Source: Lunularia cruciata (Eukaryota > Streptophyta > Marchantiopsida > Lunulariales > Lunulariaceae). From it: a stretch of 64,000 nt of DNA. The stretch's first letter is position 1. Each line of letters begins with the position of its first letter. Positions 11,061 to 20,749 of this stretch are shown here, piece after piece. The position numbers and the translations under genes are program-made. The notes under the pieces were generated by a model, which was not told the DNA's origin, ran no database searches, and saw only the letters and a list, made by a program, of their open reading frames with translations. Location of the stretch: positions 27,099,001 to 27,163,000 of the forward strand of contig OX419755.1 in assembly GCA_948567375.1 (NCBI GenBank), in the 5' to 3' direction.

Positions 11061-12302
11061 TTGTTGGAGGGGAATGCACATGTAGACAATACTCCAATAC
11101 CGGAGGAGATTACTCGGATATGGATTACAAGTGGGATTGTTCCATCCATCTTGGATGTTCCATTGTGGAGTTCCGAGGAGGCATTGCAACAACATGCAGA
11201 TCAGTTGGTGCAACAGGCTTGGAGTGGAGCCTTCGTACCATCAAGAGATGAGTGTGAGGATGAACCTCTAGAGTCGATTACTTTGATACCTCTGGATACC
11301 ACACTCATTACTTGGCAGTATCCAGTAGAGGAGATATGTCTATTGGAGTTGTTTGGTGGGATTAGCATTGGACTAGTTGCGGTATTACAAGCAGGTATAC
11401 GAGTACAGAGGTACTTGTATGTAGAGAGAGATGAGACTGCTAGGTGAGTCTCTCTACATCATGTAGCACACTTGGCCTATCAATATCCAGAGTTATTACC
11501 AATGTCAACTGTTAGAGGTTACCAGAAGGCCCTACCAGCAAAAATTTTCTTACTAGGGGCGCATGATCTGGAGAGACATGGGCCTATTCACTTGGTGACT
11601 TCTAAATGGCCATGTTAGAGACATACACGTGCTGGTAGAGGTTTGGGTCTTCAGGATCCTTGTTCTGGTGTGTTTTGGGAGATGTTATGGATACTACGAT
11701 ATCTTCATGTTCATCAATCCGTTTCTCCAGCTTACCTTTTGCAGAAAATTCCTTTGATGGGTGATTCTTGCACCAGAGTGGTGGCAAGTACACATCAGGT
11801 CCATTCTTGGATGAGACCTGCTGTATGGTTAGATGCAGCCAGAGTGGGATCACGGGCTCATTGTCTTCGTCTTTGGTGGACAAACCTCTTACCCAGAGAG
11901 GTTCTACATCGTGCTTATGATGGGATTCAACGACTTGACCATATCCTTGTTGATGATATCTTGGATGTTGGACGTCAGTCTTAAACAATGGTAATGGTTG
12001 ATAGGTCACCTATGGCAGTGGTGAACCTAGTTGGACAACTTAGAGCCGCATTTCCCACACTCATGAGTTTCCTAAGCTCTCATGCTTTTCAAGAGGGAGG
12101 ACCTGGACTTGTTTGGGACTCACAATTATAGCAATTGGTGGAGCCCAACATTGATGAGAGAGAGCAAGCAATGGGTTTTTGCACCAGTATTACTGCTGTT
12201 CCAATAGTGTCAGAGGCATCCAAGCATCAAGTGTTAGGTCAGGCTACGGACCTGAATTTTTTGACCTGGATTGTGAGCCTTGGCTTGGCAGAGCAGAGTA
12301 GG
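11061..12302 (+). pseudogene. Cytosine-5 DNA methyltransferase domain carried by the gypsy element
   Basis: The same reading frame runs from 11061 past 12302, broken only by stops at 11445 (TGA), 11616 (TAG), 11985 (TAA) and 12129 (TAG). In order it shows motif I LLELFGGISIGLVAVLQAG (from 11340), motif II-like YLYVERDETAR, a GPIHLVTSKWPC block (motif IV, Pro-Cys at 11610-11615) followed by GRGLGLQDP, a degraded motif VI-like PAYLLQKIP, a motif VIII-like R..CLRLWWTNLLP, and a motif IX/X block EREQAMGF ... VLGQATDLN (12150-12265). Family knowledge: this I-IV-VI-VIII-IX/X order is that of C5 methyltransferases in the unrearranged Dnmt3-like layout; the Cys of motif IV attacks C6 of cytosine. Here the codon after Pro-Cys is TAG, probably from CAG. 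The length (about 320 codons) fits a catalytic domain alone. Placement between protease and RT is unusual for Ty3/gypsy. Confidence 0.82.
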
Positions 12303-13795
12303 ATGCGCTTGATAGGCATCACCACTTGGACACTTGTGAGCCCTGTGCCTATTGAGACGATTAAGGCACATGCTGGGGGCAATGGACCGAGTGGGCATGG
12401 TATTCTTAGGACACATCCAGTGGCTACTAGGGAGAGTGGTCTACTTGGAGTCCATCAAGGTGAGCGTGGGCTACTTGGATTACACCCTTGGTCCACTTGG
12501 GATGCAACTAGAGGACGTGTGGAGCTTGCAGCGAGAGTGGAGGGAGTTTTTCACACAGAGGTTAGGACCTCTAGTGGTTAAGGGCATGACACTATTGATC
12601 CCAGGGGCCAAGTGTAGTAGCCAATCAGGATCTTCCACTCCTACTACAGTTATAGAGGATACTTGGGAGCCAAATCTTGGACCCAAGCTTACTAGAGAGG
12701 AAAGATGGAGGGTTTGGAGGTTCTTGAGGAGCCACATGAGTTGTTTTGCCTTCAATATGAAGGATTTGGGTGCTCTGAAAGGACCTAGTATACAGATTGA
12801 GCTAACAAGCAATACACCTGTTTTTTGACATCCTCATTGATATAGTGAGATTGAGAGGACATTGATTCAAAGCCGGAGTAGTGATCTTTTTGAGGCTGGT
12901 TTGGTGGAGATTTCACATGGAGAGTATCCATCAGCAACGGTGATGCTAGCCAAGAAGGATATGCATGGCATCTACACAGATAGGCGGATGTGTGGAGATT
13001 ACAGTCCTATCAATCGATAGACCAAGGCTGATTGGTATGCCATGCCTACACCGGAGGAGATTTTTGATGTGATTGGTCTTTAAAGATCTTTAGTACTTTG
13101 GATCTTCGAGCGGGATATCATCAATTGCCGATCAAGGACCTCCTCCTTGATTGGCAAGTGATGATATCTCAAGACTTCTTCCGGCAATTGATGATATCCT
13201 TGATATCAACTGATGATAATTCCAAGACACCATTCTGGGCTATTGATCCTCACAAAAAGGATGTGTTATATCAGTAGAGGTTCTTACCTTTTGGGTTAAA
13301 GAACGCTCCTACTGAGTTCTAGAGGGTCATGGATAGGATCCTAGCTAGATTGGATTTTGCTTGGTGCTATATTGATGACATTTTGGTCTATAGCACTACT
13401 GTGGAGGAGCATGAGAGACAATTGTTGGAGGTGTTTGAGAGGTTGAGATCTCATGGAATCAAATAACATCCTAGGATATGTAGGTTCTTCCACAAGAAGG
13501 TTGAGTATTTGGGTCACACTATCTATCTCGGAGGACTTGGTGTTTAGCAAACCAAGGTGGAAGCTATTGCACTTATTCCTCGGCCTACGGATGTGAGCAG
13601 AGTGCAAGCATTCCTTGGGTTGGCAAACTTTTATTGCCGCTATGTTAGAGGATTTAGTGCCATTGCCAAGGCCTTGACAAAGCTAACAAAGCTTACACAA
13701 GAGTGGTTTTGGGGAGATAAGCAGGAGAGAGCTTTTGTAGAGCTCAAGGAGAGGTTGACATCTGCTCCTATTTTGAGGAGACTGATCAAAGGATG
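12303..13795 (+). pseudogene. Reverse transcriptase of the methyltransferase gypsy element
   Basis: After a poorly conserved linker, the RT reads KKDMHGIYTDRRMCGDY (12950s), a YAMPTPEEIFDVIG block, FLPFGLKNAPTEF (13290s), and the catalytic CYIDDILVYS (about 13361-13390, Asp-Asp intact). VEYLGHTI and a long connection segment VSRVQAFLGLANFYCRYV follow. Between motifs A and B (13114-13198) an inverted local duplication disrupts the frame. Stops fall where the family has Gln or Trp (INR-stop-T, EF-stop-RVMD, YQ-stop-RFLP). It would have copied element RNA into DNA in the particle. This copy is inactive. Confidence 0.88.
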
Positions 13796-14185
13796 ACCAT
13801 TTCAGGTTCATACTTATTGGAGTATGTTGGGGCTTGGAGCGGTGCTCACCCAACATGATGATGAGGGGAAGGAGTTTGTGGTGGCCTATGCTAGTTGCTC
13901 CAACAATTCAACAGAGGCAAAGTGTAGTTCATATGAGGGAGAGTGCTTGGCATAGTTTGGGCAATAGCACATTTCCAATGTTACCTATGTGGTAACCTCT
14001 TCACTCTCATCAATGATCATCAGCCATTGAAGTGGTTGATGGAATCCGACAAGCTTTCAAGGAAGCTTGCACGATGTACTCTAATTTTACAAGAGTATGA
14101 TTTCACGGTTGTTCACAGACCTGGAGTGGTGAACCGTGATGCAGATGGGTTGAGTAGAAACCCATATCCCAGCCAACAAGATCAG
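13796..14185 (+). pseudogene. RNase H domain of the methyltransferase gypsy element
   Basis: Directly after the RT, a VHTYWSMLGLGAVLTQHDD segment stands where family members have a TD.SA.G.GAVL strand. AYASCSNNSTEAKCSSYEGE follows (the second acidic residue of the family is this Glu), then FTLINDHQPLKWLMESDKLS and VHRPGVVNRDADGLSRNP. The frame changes once near 13940. It degrades template RNA in the family; here it is broken. Confidence 0.82.
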
Positions 14186-14379
14186 ACCGGAGCACATTGG
14201 CATGGTGAGACAGATGAGGAGATGGTGCCAAGTTGGCATGCATTGGCCTTTTTGTGTATATTTTTAGATGCTTTGGTGGTATCTCTCTCAACACATACAG
14301 GAGGAGTTATTGAGGTAATAGATCCAAAGAGTGAAGATATTGGTACAATTCAGCAAGACTACATGATGATGTCTTAGTG

Positions 14380-15231
14380 ATGGACTATCTTTGCATTGGT
14401 GTTGTGGGTGGCACAATTGGGGCCAAGGAGAGAGATTGTGTTCTTTAGCGAGTCAGATGGTTCAGATTGGAGTGCAGACACCTTTTGCATGTATGGGAGG
14501 ATGGTAGAGTGCAAGTCGTACCACTTCCATCTCAAAGACCTCAATTGGTCCGTCATGCTCATGAGGAGCTAGGAAATTTTAGAGTCAAGCGTACATATAG
14601 CTTACTCCAGAGTCATTATTGGTGGCACGGTATGCAAACCGAGGTACAACAATTTGTTGCCAGATGTGTGGTTTGTGACCGAGTTAGAGCATCATTCAAT
14701 GCTCCTAGGCCATAGTTACACCCATTACTTGTCATGGGATTGGGTTATTGTTGGAGTTTGGACTTTGTTGGACCTTTACCATTGACTATGAGACATCATC
14801 GGTATATTTTGGTGATGGTGGAGCACTTCTCTAAGTGGATTGAGTTGGTGGCACTTCCTGACAAGTCTAGTGAAGGGACAACTTACTTGTTCTTGGATCG
14901 AGTTCTTAGTCATTTTGGTGCACCAGTTGAGGTTTTGACTGATCAGGGTACATACTTCTTGGTGGAGTTTCAGGTCTCGTGTGACAAGGCTTTGATTGAT
15001 CATCATACTACATCCGGAGATCACCCTAAGGCAGATGGCTTAGCAGAGAGAGTGGTTCAAACAATGAAGAGAGGATTGCAAAAGTATGGTTTGCAGAGAG
15101 GCCACTTGGGAGATTGGGATATCCAATTACCTTGGTTGGCCATGGGCTACTGGTTCAGCCGGCAAGCCTCCTTAGCATCTTTCTCTCTATACTTTCTACT
15201 CTATGGACGAGATCCAGATTGGTGTGGATGA
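14380..15231 (+). pseudogene. Integrase (zinc-binding and catalytic core) of the methyltransferase gypsy element
   Basis: The zinc-binding domain reads RHAHEELGNFRVKRTYSLLQ then CVVCDR, an HHCC finger in which one His position holds Asn. The catalytic core carries SLDFVGPLP (first Asp), VLTDQGTYF (second Asp) and KADGLAERVVQTMKRGLQ (Glu), so the D-D-E triad is still present. The frames 14467-14715 and 14734-15231 are separated by a single TAG at 14713. The product would insert element cDNA into chromosomes. Confidence 0.88.
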
Positions 15232-15416
15232 GTGCATGTTCTCAATGGGCAGAGATCTTTTGGAGAGTGATGCCGATGGCCTTTGAGAACTTGGCAATTG
15301 TAAGGTATCAACATAGAGATACTTTACGTTATGCTACCATTTGAGGAGGAGGTTATAGACCCTTGGTCCATTGATTTCATCTAGGAGATTATGTATATCT
15401 ATAGCAAACATCACCA

Positions 15417-15749
15417 ATGACACTTGATGTTTTGACAGGCCGCACTATCTTGAGAGTGCATGAGGTTTTGCCATCTGGAGTCCTTGTGTTAGAAGGATGT
15501 AATGGTGTTATTTGGAAGGATCATGTGCGCAATTGTGCGCCATGCCACCTCCCAAACATTGATGGTACTATGGACCCAAGCTTTGCACTTGTATGTGTAG
15601 GCTTGAGGTGTACGTTATGTGGCTCTTCAGATGGAGCTACTACTATGTTAGTGTGTGATAGGTGTTTGAGAGGATGGCATATGGCATGTATGACTCCTCC
15701 CCTCATGGTGGTTCCTCAGGAACAAAAGTTATGTCCTAGATGTACTTGA
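15417..15749 (+). CDS. Integrase C-terminal extension with a PHD finger
   Basis: This 110-codon open frame has no internal stop. The N-terminal part (LTGRTILRVHEVLPSGVLVL) resembles the post-core barrel segment of gypsy integrases. The C-terminal half is a textbook C4HC3 PHD finger: CTLC, CDRC, then W-H-MA-C, and a final CPRC just before the stop, with the Trp two residues before His that is usual in histone-tail readers. Family knowledge: many gypsy elements (chromoviruses) end in a chromodomain that steers integration to marked chromatin. A PHD finger in that place would be predicted to read H3 tails. That role is inferred. The frame is open, but the upstream integrase is broken. Confidence 0.85.
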   Translation: MTLDVLTGRTILRVHEVLPSGVLVLEGCNGVIWKDHVRNCAPCHLPNIDGTMDPSFALVCVGLRCTLCGSSDGATTMLVCDRCLRGWHMACMTPPLMVVPQEQKLCPRCT

Positions 15750-15907
15750 CCTATAGCTAGTTCATTCTTTATATAATATAGATTGCAGATAGGCGACTAG
15801 CGATGGGGCTCCATAGCACCTGGCCTCCTGATCTTTGCCTATTATAGGGTATACCATATACTTAGAGTAGATGGCTATATGGAGTTAGAGGGACCTAATT
15901 GCTAGCT

Positions 15908-15915
15908 AGGGGGGC
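15908..15915 (+). other. Putative polypurine tract of the methyltransferase gypsy element
   Basis: AGGGGGGC lies shortly before the repeated block at 15919 and about 95 bp before the segment that matches the 5' LTR. If it is the real tract, the true 3' LTR starts at about 15916. Confidence 0.45.
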
Positions 15916-15918
15916 AAT

Positions 15919-16570
15919 TATGGCACTTTAGAGTCTATGCATGACTTATGTATGAGTTGTGCTTCTATAGTGTATGATGTTGTGTAGCGATGTATATACG
16001 CATAATAGCTATCACACCATTTGTAGTGTTGCATCTAGATTGCTTGGACACTGGAGTTCTAGTGATAGTAGTTAGAGTTATTTTAGCAGTTTCTCAAAGA
16101 CTACTTTCCAACGATCAGATTTTGTATTTGGGGTACTGACTTCACGGTGGAGCTCACCATCACTTTGCACCATTTGCACCATCGAGTGTGCCGTCAGTGG
16201 GACCATTAGGGTTTCAAACCTAGCTCGAGTCTAGGGGTATACTTTTGAAGTGCAGCTCCAAAGAGCTCACTTCTCTGATATTGAGCCTTTGAGTTCCTAG
16301 CTATGGTGGACAAAGGCCGGCGAGCGTCACCTGGATTCTCTTAGCTAGAGTGGGTGTCGCTTGATTGTAATCAATGACCAGTTTTTTGTAATTTATAGAG
16401 TGATAGATCAAGTACTGATCTGAGTTGAGTGGATTCAAGAGTTGTAAACAACCTGATTATTATGGCACTTTAGAGTCAAGGTATGACTTATGTGTGATTT
16501 GTGCTTCTATAGTGTATGATGTTGACAGTGATGTATGTTGTGGAGTGATGTATATATGCACGATAGAGTG
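15919..16570 (+). repeat. 3' LTR (16010-16460) flanked by two copies of a 90-110 bp block
   Basis: 16010-16460 matches the 5' LTR. Immediately before it (15919-16009) and after it (16461-16570) lie two copies of a block starting TATGGCACTTTAGAGTC and continuing GACTTATGT..GA.TTGTGCTTCTATAGTGTATGATGTTG in pieces. The block is absent before the 5' LTR. The arrangement is block-LTR-block, suggesting that the block is the true start of the LTR and that a second, truncated LTR follows in tandem. Confidence 0.8.
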
Positions 16571-18105
16571 TTTATAGGTAGTTGAAGGAGAATGAAGCTT
16601 GTTAAGTAAAGTTTGAAGGTAAAATTGTCTACAAATGAATACAAAATTATAAGAACAATTGTCCATATCAGTAATAATGAAATGGGACTTGAAATGAGTA
16701 AGAAGTTTTATATCATGTGGGGAAAGGAAAATCGGATCTACAGAATTAAATCATCCAAAATGGGAAGAAGATTGAGTAAAAGTTTAACTTTATGTAGAAG
16801 GGTGACTTTCTAATGGTCAAAAATACATATGGTGCCCATGATTGCTTCATAAGAAAGAGCAAAGTTCTGAATGCAAGTTTGAAGAGCAATGAGAGTAAAG
16901 AGGGGAGAGGTGGGAAAAAGACAAAACTTGGTTCCTCTGGAGAAGAGAAAAGATATGGTGTCGGCAGGTAAAATCTAAAGCAAAGCTGTAATGACATGTC
17001 CATATGAAGGGTTAATGAAACTTGGATGATGAAGACAACTACAGGGAGAAGGGGGAGAAGAAAAATTTGATAACTTGTGTGATAGTGAGGCAAAGTTAAA
17101 GTGTAAATGTCCTAGAGTTTTCCCATATTTGAAAGCAACAAATGGGGATAGTAAATGGATTATTTGGAGGTAAAGCTTGGAGGACTTCTGGGTCCCGCAG
17201 CAAAGATTGTAAAAAAGCTTTGTCTATCTCCTTAGAGGTAAAAGAGAAGATGATAAGTGTGGGCCAAATGTCTAGAGAAGATCTTTGGTTTGAGAGGTAT
17301 TAAGAGACAAAAAGCAAAAGATGTTGGAGGAGTGTAGTGATATCAGACTCAATCTTGAGTAAAACCAAAAAAGGAATTGTTTTAAGGACATGAATGATCT
17401 ATAGCAAGTTCAGAACTCTAAAATGGGTGAGAAAGGAATCAAAGAGGGTATTAGAGTCAAGCATCATGAAAAGATGAGAAATTCTACATAAGTAGTCTTT
17501 GTATGCATATCTACAAGAAATGGGAGAGGTGGCCACAAGGGGTGTAGAAAGGGAAGAATGATCCCAAGCAAAAGAAACAGAAGGTGTGATAGAAGAGAGA
17601 AAAAGGGTGTTTACTCTCATATGACTTTGGAAGTGGATGTGAGAAGCTCTTCCATGAATGTTGTACCCTTGAGGAGTCCAACAGTTGAGGAGACGGATCC
17701 AAAAGAGCTCCTCCATGTTGGCAAAATCTCTAAAGTGAGTACCTGGAGGTACCTTGACCATTGGGAACAATTGAAAGCCGTGAAACCTAAATTTGGCCAT
17801 CGTTGCCATCAAAGGAGTAAATTTGAAAGGAAAAGAACAAAGAACCAAGAGAGATTTTCCCAAGTGCCAGTGTTGTTGGAAGCGGCAAGAAACATAACCT
17901 GCCATTTGGCCCACTTAGCATTTGACATTATGTAGGGAGTAAATGACATATATCACTCCAAAGTCATTTAAGGGGTGAAGATGCAAACATTCCATGTATG
18001 GTGAAATCTCAAAGCCCTTAATTGTTACAAAATTGGGTCAAGGTTTATAGAAAAATGACTGGTGAGTAAACATGTACTAATCATGAGCCAATCAATTCTT
18101 CTTAG
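16571..18105. other. Unassigned 1.5 kb, purine-rich + strand
   Basis: Two longer frames lie on the - strand (17914-17399, 171 codons; 17093-16746, 115 codons). Their translations are rich in Phe, Ser and Leu, a product of purine-rich + strand sequence, and match no family I recognise. I do not call them genes. Confidence 0.4.
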
Positions 18106-18863
18106 TGTAAAACTTTGAGGATAATAAAACTCTTCAAGAGAAATACAAGAGAGAAAACACAAATTTCACACTCAATCCTCCGATGCCCCAAAGGAGTACC
18201 TTCTCTTTATTATATAGCCAAAGAGGATCTCCTCCAAGGAAGCTCCACCATAGGATTAGGTACATGAATAGGTGACCTGTCAGTCAGCTCTACCCTCAGA
18301 TTATTTGCTTGGATGGGTGACATGTCGGTCCTAGTCCCATCTGGTTGGTCAAACATGCTTTGACCAAATGGAATCTTTTAGGGAATTTTCCTATAAGAAT
18401 CTTAGAATCACATAGGTGAGGTATCGTTGGAAAATTCTTGACAAGACAAACCAGGGGAGGAGGGAAGGCCAACCTATCTTCCATTGGGAGGAACAAAGTA
18501 TGCACATTTTGAGGCCTAATTCATCCATTTAGGCCTCCAAAATTGCCTTTGGAGTTTTCAAGCTATTTTGGCTTCTTCCTTATTAGTAGAAGTGCTCTTT
18601 TTGTGATACTTCTATCTAATATATGTTCTCCATCATGTGTTACATCCTTCCAGATGTCACAATCTCAAGTTTCACCTCTAGATCATATGCTTAGCTATTG
18701 ATTCTAAAGTTTCCAAGCATGTTTTGGTTTTTGGCCTATTAGTAGAAGTACTCTTTTGGTGATACCTCTATCTGATCTACTTAGTCTATCATGTATAACT
18801 CCTTCTAGATGTTACCACCTCAAATTTCATCTCTAGATCATCTATCTAGCTATTGGTATTACA
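18106..18863 (-). repeat. Solo LTR of the 48845-55458 chromovirus family, reverse orientation
   Basis: It is the reverse complement of the LTRs at 48845-49582 and 54718-55458. It starts TGTAA at 18106 and ends GGTATTACA at 18863. It shares the GATGCCCCAA..GGAG, TTATTATATAG (TATA region) and AGGCCTAATTCATCCATTTAGG blocks and both U3 sub-repeats. No internal element sequence or matching 5-bp target duplication flanks it (CTTAG left, CCCCA right), so it is an old recombined solo LTR or a fragment. Confidence 0.85.
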
Positions 18864-19026
18864 CCCCAGGGAATGGGAAAGAGTGCGTAAGGTTTAATGT
18901 AGAGATTGATCTCAAAAAGGTATGTCCATGCAAAGAGGTCTCCATATGTGCCACATGGAAGAGGTAAGGTGTAGGTGAAATGGGGATGGGTAAAGCTATA
19001 AAACCCATGACGGGGAATAAGAGTCA

Positions 19027-19405
19027 TGTTGATGTGCCATGAGGTGAGTCATATAGAAATGCCTAATATGGGCAAAATAATGACTAAGAACTGTCAGTTT
19101 GATGTGGATAGAGGTGAGTCAGCATGGTCCAAGAAACAAGGATGAAATGAATGCTATGAACAGAAAGTGGCCAACTAGAGGAGATTGATGTGGACCGTAG
19201 GACAAGGACATCAATAAAAAGAATGAGACGGACCTGTAAAAAACACAATGTTAGCAGCAAACCTTGGGCAGAACAACAACTATGAACAATAAGTCTGATG
19301 TGGACAGGGGTGAGTCAACAAGGTCTGAGAAATGAGGATGAAACAAACATGATTAAGCAATAAATGGTGGCCCAGAGGAGTCTAATTTGGACTTGGGGAA
19401 TGCTT
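19027..19405 (+). repeat. Three diverged tandem units around a GATGTGGA..GGTGAGTCA core
   Basis: Units start near 19027, 19090 and 19286. The last two share GATGTGGA.AG.GGTGAGTCA.CA.GGTC..AGAAA..AGGATGAAA. There is no coding potential. The adjoining 18864-19026 holds nothing recognised. Confidence 0.6.
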
Positions 19406-19409
19406 ACTT

Positions 19410-20110
19410 CAGCTAGTGTACTTCAGCTACTTTGGCACTGCGTGAGGCATTGATGAAGTCATAGGTGTTTTCATGGAGGTTTACTATGGCTGCCTTTTGC
19501 TTCCCTTATCTTTTTAGCATCTAGGACTCCAACATACATAGCGTTGGTTGTGATATTATTTATATCTTGTCCTCTTACGCTTTGCTCTTGTTCTCCTTTT
19601 ACACTTTGACCCATTTTTGTAACCACATCCTCTAAGACCTCTTGTTTTGTTCCACTCCTCCATTCCCAACTAATTCCCTCCATAATATTTTCCCTTCCTT
19701 CGCTCTTTGATTGCTTCCTACTTTGCTCTCTCGTCTCTATAGTGTTCCTATCCCACTCCAGCCCATGTTCTTCATATTTTTTCACACACTGCTTACTGGT
19801 GGGTTCTTCATCATTGTTCACACAATGCTTATTGGCGGCCTCTTACATCACGTTTCTTATTCCTTGCTATTGTTTGCATAAATGCTCTTGATTTAATGTT
19901 CTTTACTTGTCTATTGGTTCATCAATTATTCTCTATTTGTTTCAATTATGCTTTTGTTGCAGGTTACATTTGATGCATTCTACCTTAGTGCTTTAACACT
20001 ACTCTAGCATTGTGATTCATGTACATATTGCTTATTGATCATTTGCACTTCATGAGTTCTGGATAACCCGTTCCCAAAATGGCTTCTGTTCTTGTATACC
20101 AATATATACC
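19410..20110 (-). repeat. Unnamed interspersed repeat, copy C (reverse orientation)
   Basis: It is the reverse complement of most of copy B (4304-5000). It includes a 116-codon - strand frame (19821-19471) whose translation (EEHGLEW, KQSKSEGREN, GEQEQSVRG) parallels the copy B frame. It is truncated at its 3' side near 19410. It faces copy D across 20111-20745. Confidence 0.78.
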
Positions 20111-20669
20111 ATGTTGGCACATTGAGACCGCAATAGCGGGTTTGTGCTTAGCCGTCTCTCTGTTATATTTAGAAATAGATCATCAGTCTCTTCATTAAAA
20201 CATTCAGACCACACGACAATAGATGATTAGGATAGGTAAGTTCATGCATTACTGCTTAATTTTATCATTGAATAGATATGTTTCTCATTGCTGGTATTTG
20301 TTGTTTTGAATACAACTTTTTCCCCAAAAATAATTTTGCTCCTCCCTTCTCTGCATGCCTCCATGGTTTTATTCCCGTCATTCCTTTCTTCACATTCACA
20401 CCCTTGTTGTTTGTTATATTTTCACTTCACTCCTTTCATTTTGTCTCCCTTTGTACCCTCGAGCTTTGTTCAAAGTTCAATGTCCACCTAGTTAATGACT
20501 GGTATATCTTTACTTCACTCCATTCATTCTATCTCCTTTCATACATACTCGCTCCCTTCACACCCTCAAGCCTTGTCTCATGTCACTTGATCAATTCTTC
20601 AAGCCTTGCTCTAGGTCAAGCTATACTTGCCACCTCTATCTATTCTTGTTCATGGGCTGAAGTGCACTA

Positions 20670-20672
<3 letters not shown>
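20111..20672. other. Spacer between repeat copies C and D
   Basis: The + strand is pyrimidine-rich. A 130-codon frame (20278-20670) made mostly of Phe, Ser, Leu and Pro reflects two diverged copies of a TTCACTTCACTCC..TTCATTTTGTCTCC-type stretch rather than a protein. Nothing else was recognised. Confidence 0.45.

Positions 20673-20745
<73 letters not shown>
20673..20745. repeat. (TA)n microsatellite, about 73 bp
   Basis: An uninterrupted AT/TA run directly abutting the start of repeat copy D, the same relation as at 4271-4303. Confidence 0.97.

Positions 20746-20749
<4 letters not shown>

Larger units (their letters stand above)
6949..16460 (+). mobile_element. Decayed Ty3/gypsy retrotransposon encoding a DNA methyltransferase and a PHD finger
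   Basis: Direct terminal repeats are at 6949-7400 and 16010-16460. Between them, in order on the + strand, lie capsid-like gag, two zinc knuckles, aspartic protease, C5 DNA methyltransferase motifs I to X, reverse transcriptase, RNase H, integrase (HHCC and DDE) and a C4HC3 PHD finger. The RT-before-integrase order defines Ty3/gypsy. Many in-frame stops, several frameshifts and a local inverted duplication inside the RT show this copy is dead. Several segments (for example 11061-12581) stay in one frame across the stops. A purine run (15908-15915) precedes the 3' repeat. No clean target duplication was found, and the 3' LTR is flanked by a repeated 90-100 bp block (separate entry). Confidence 0.88.

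Noticed and set aside
17399-17914. 171-codon - strand frame
   Set aside because: Composition follows from a purine-rich opposite strand. No motif, no start context and no family resemblance.
20278-20670. 130-codon Phe/Ser/Leu-rich frame between repeat copies C and D
   Set aside because: Low-complexity pyrimidine-rich DNA with internal diverged repeats; no domain.
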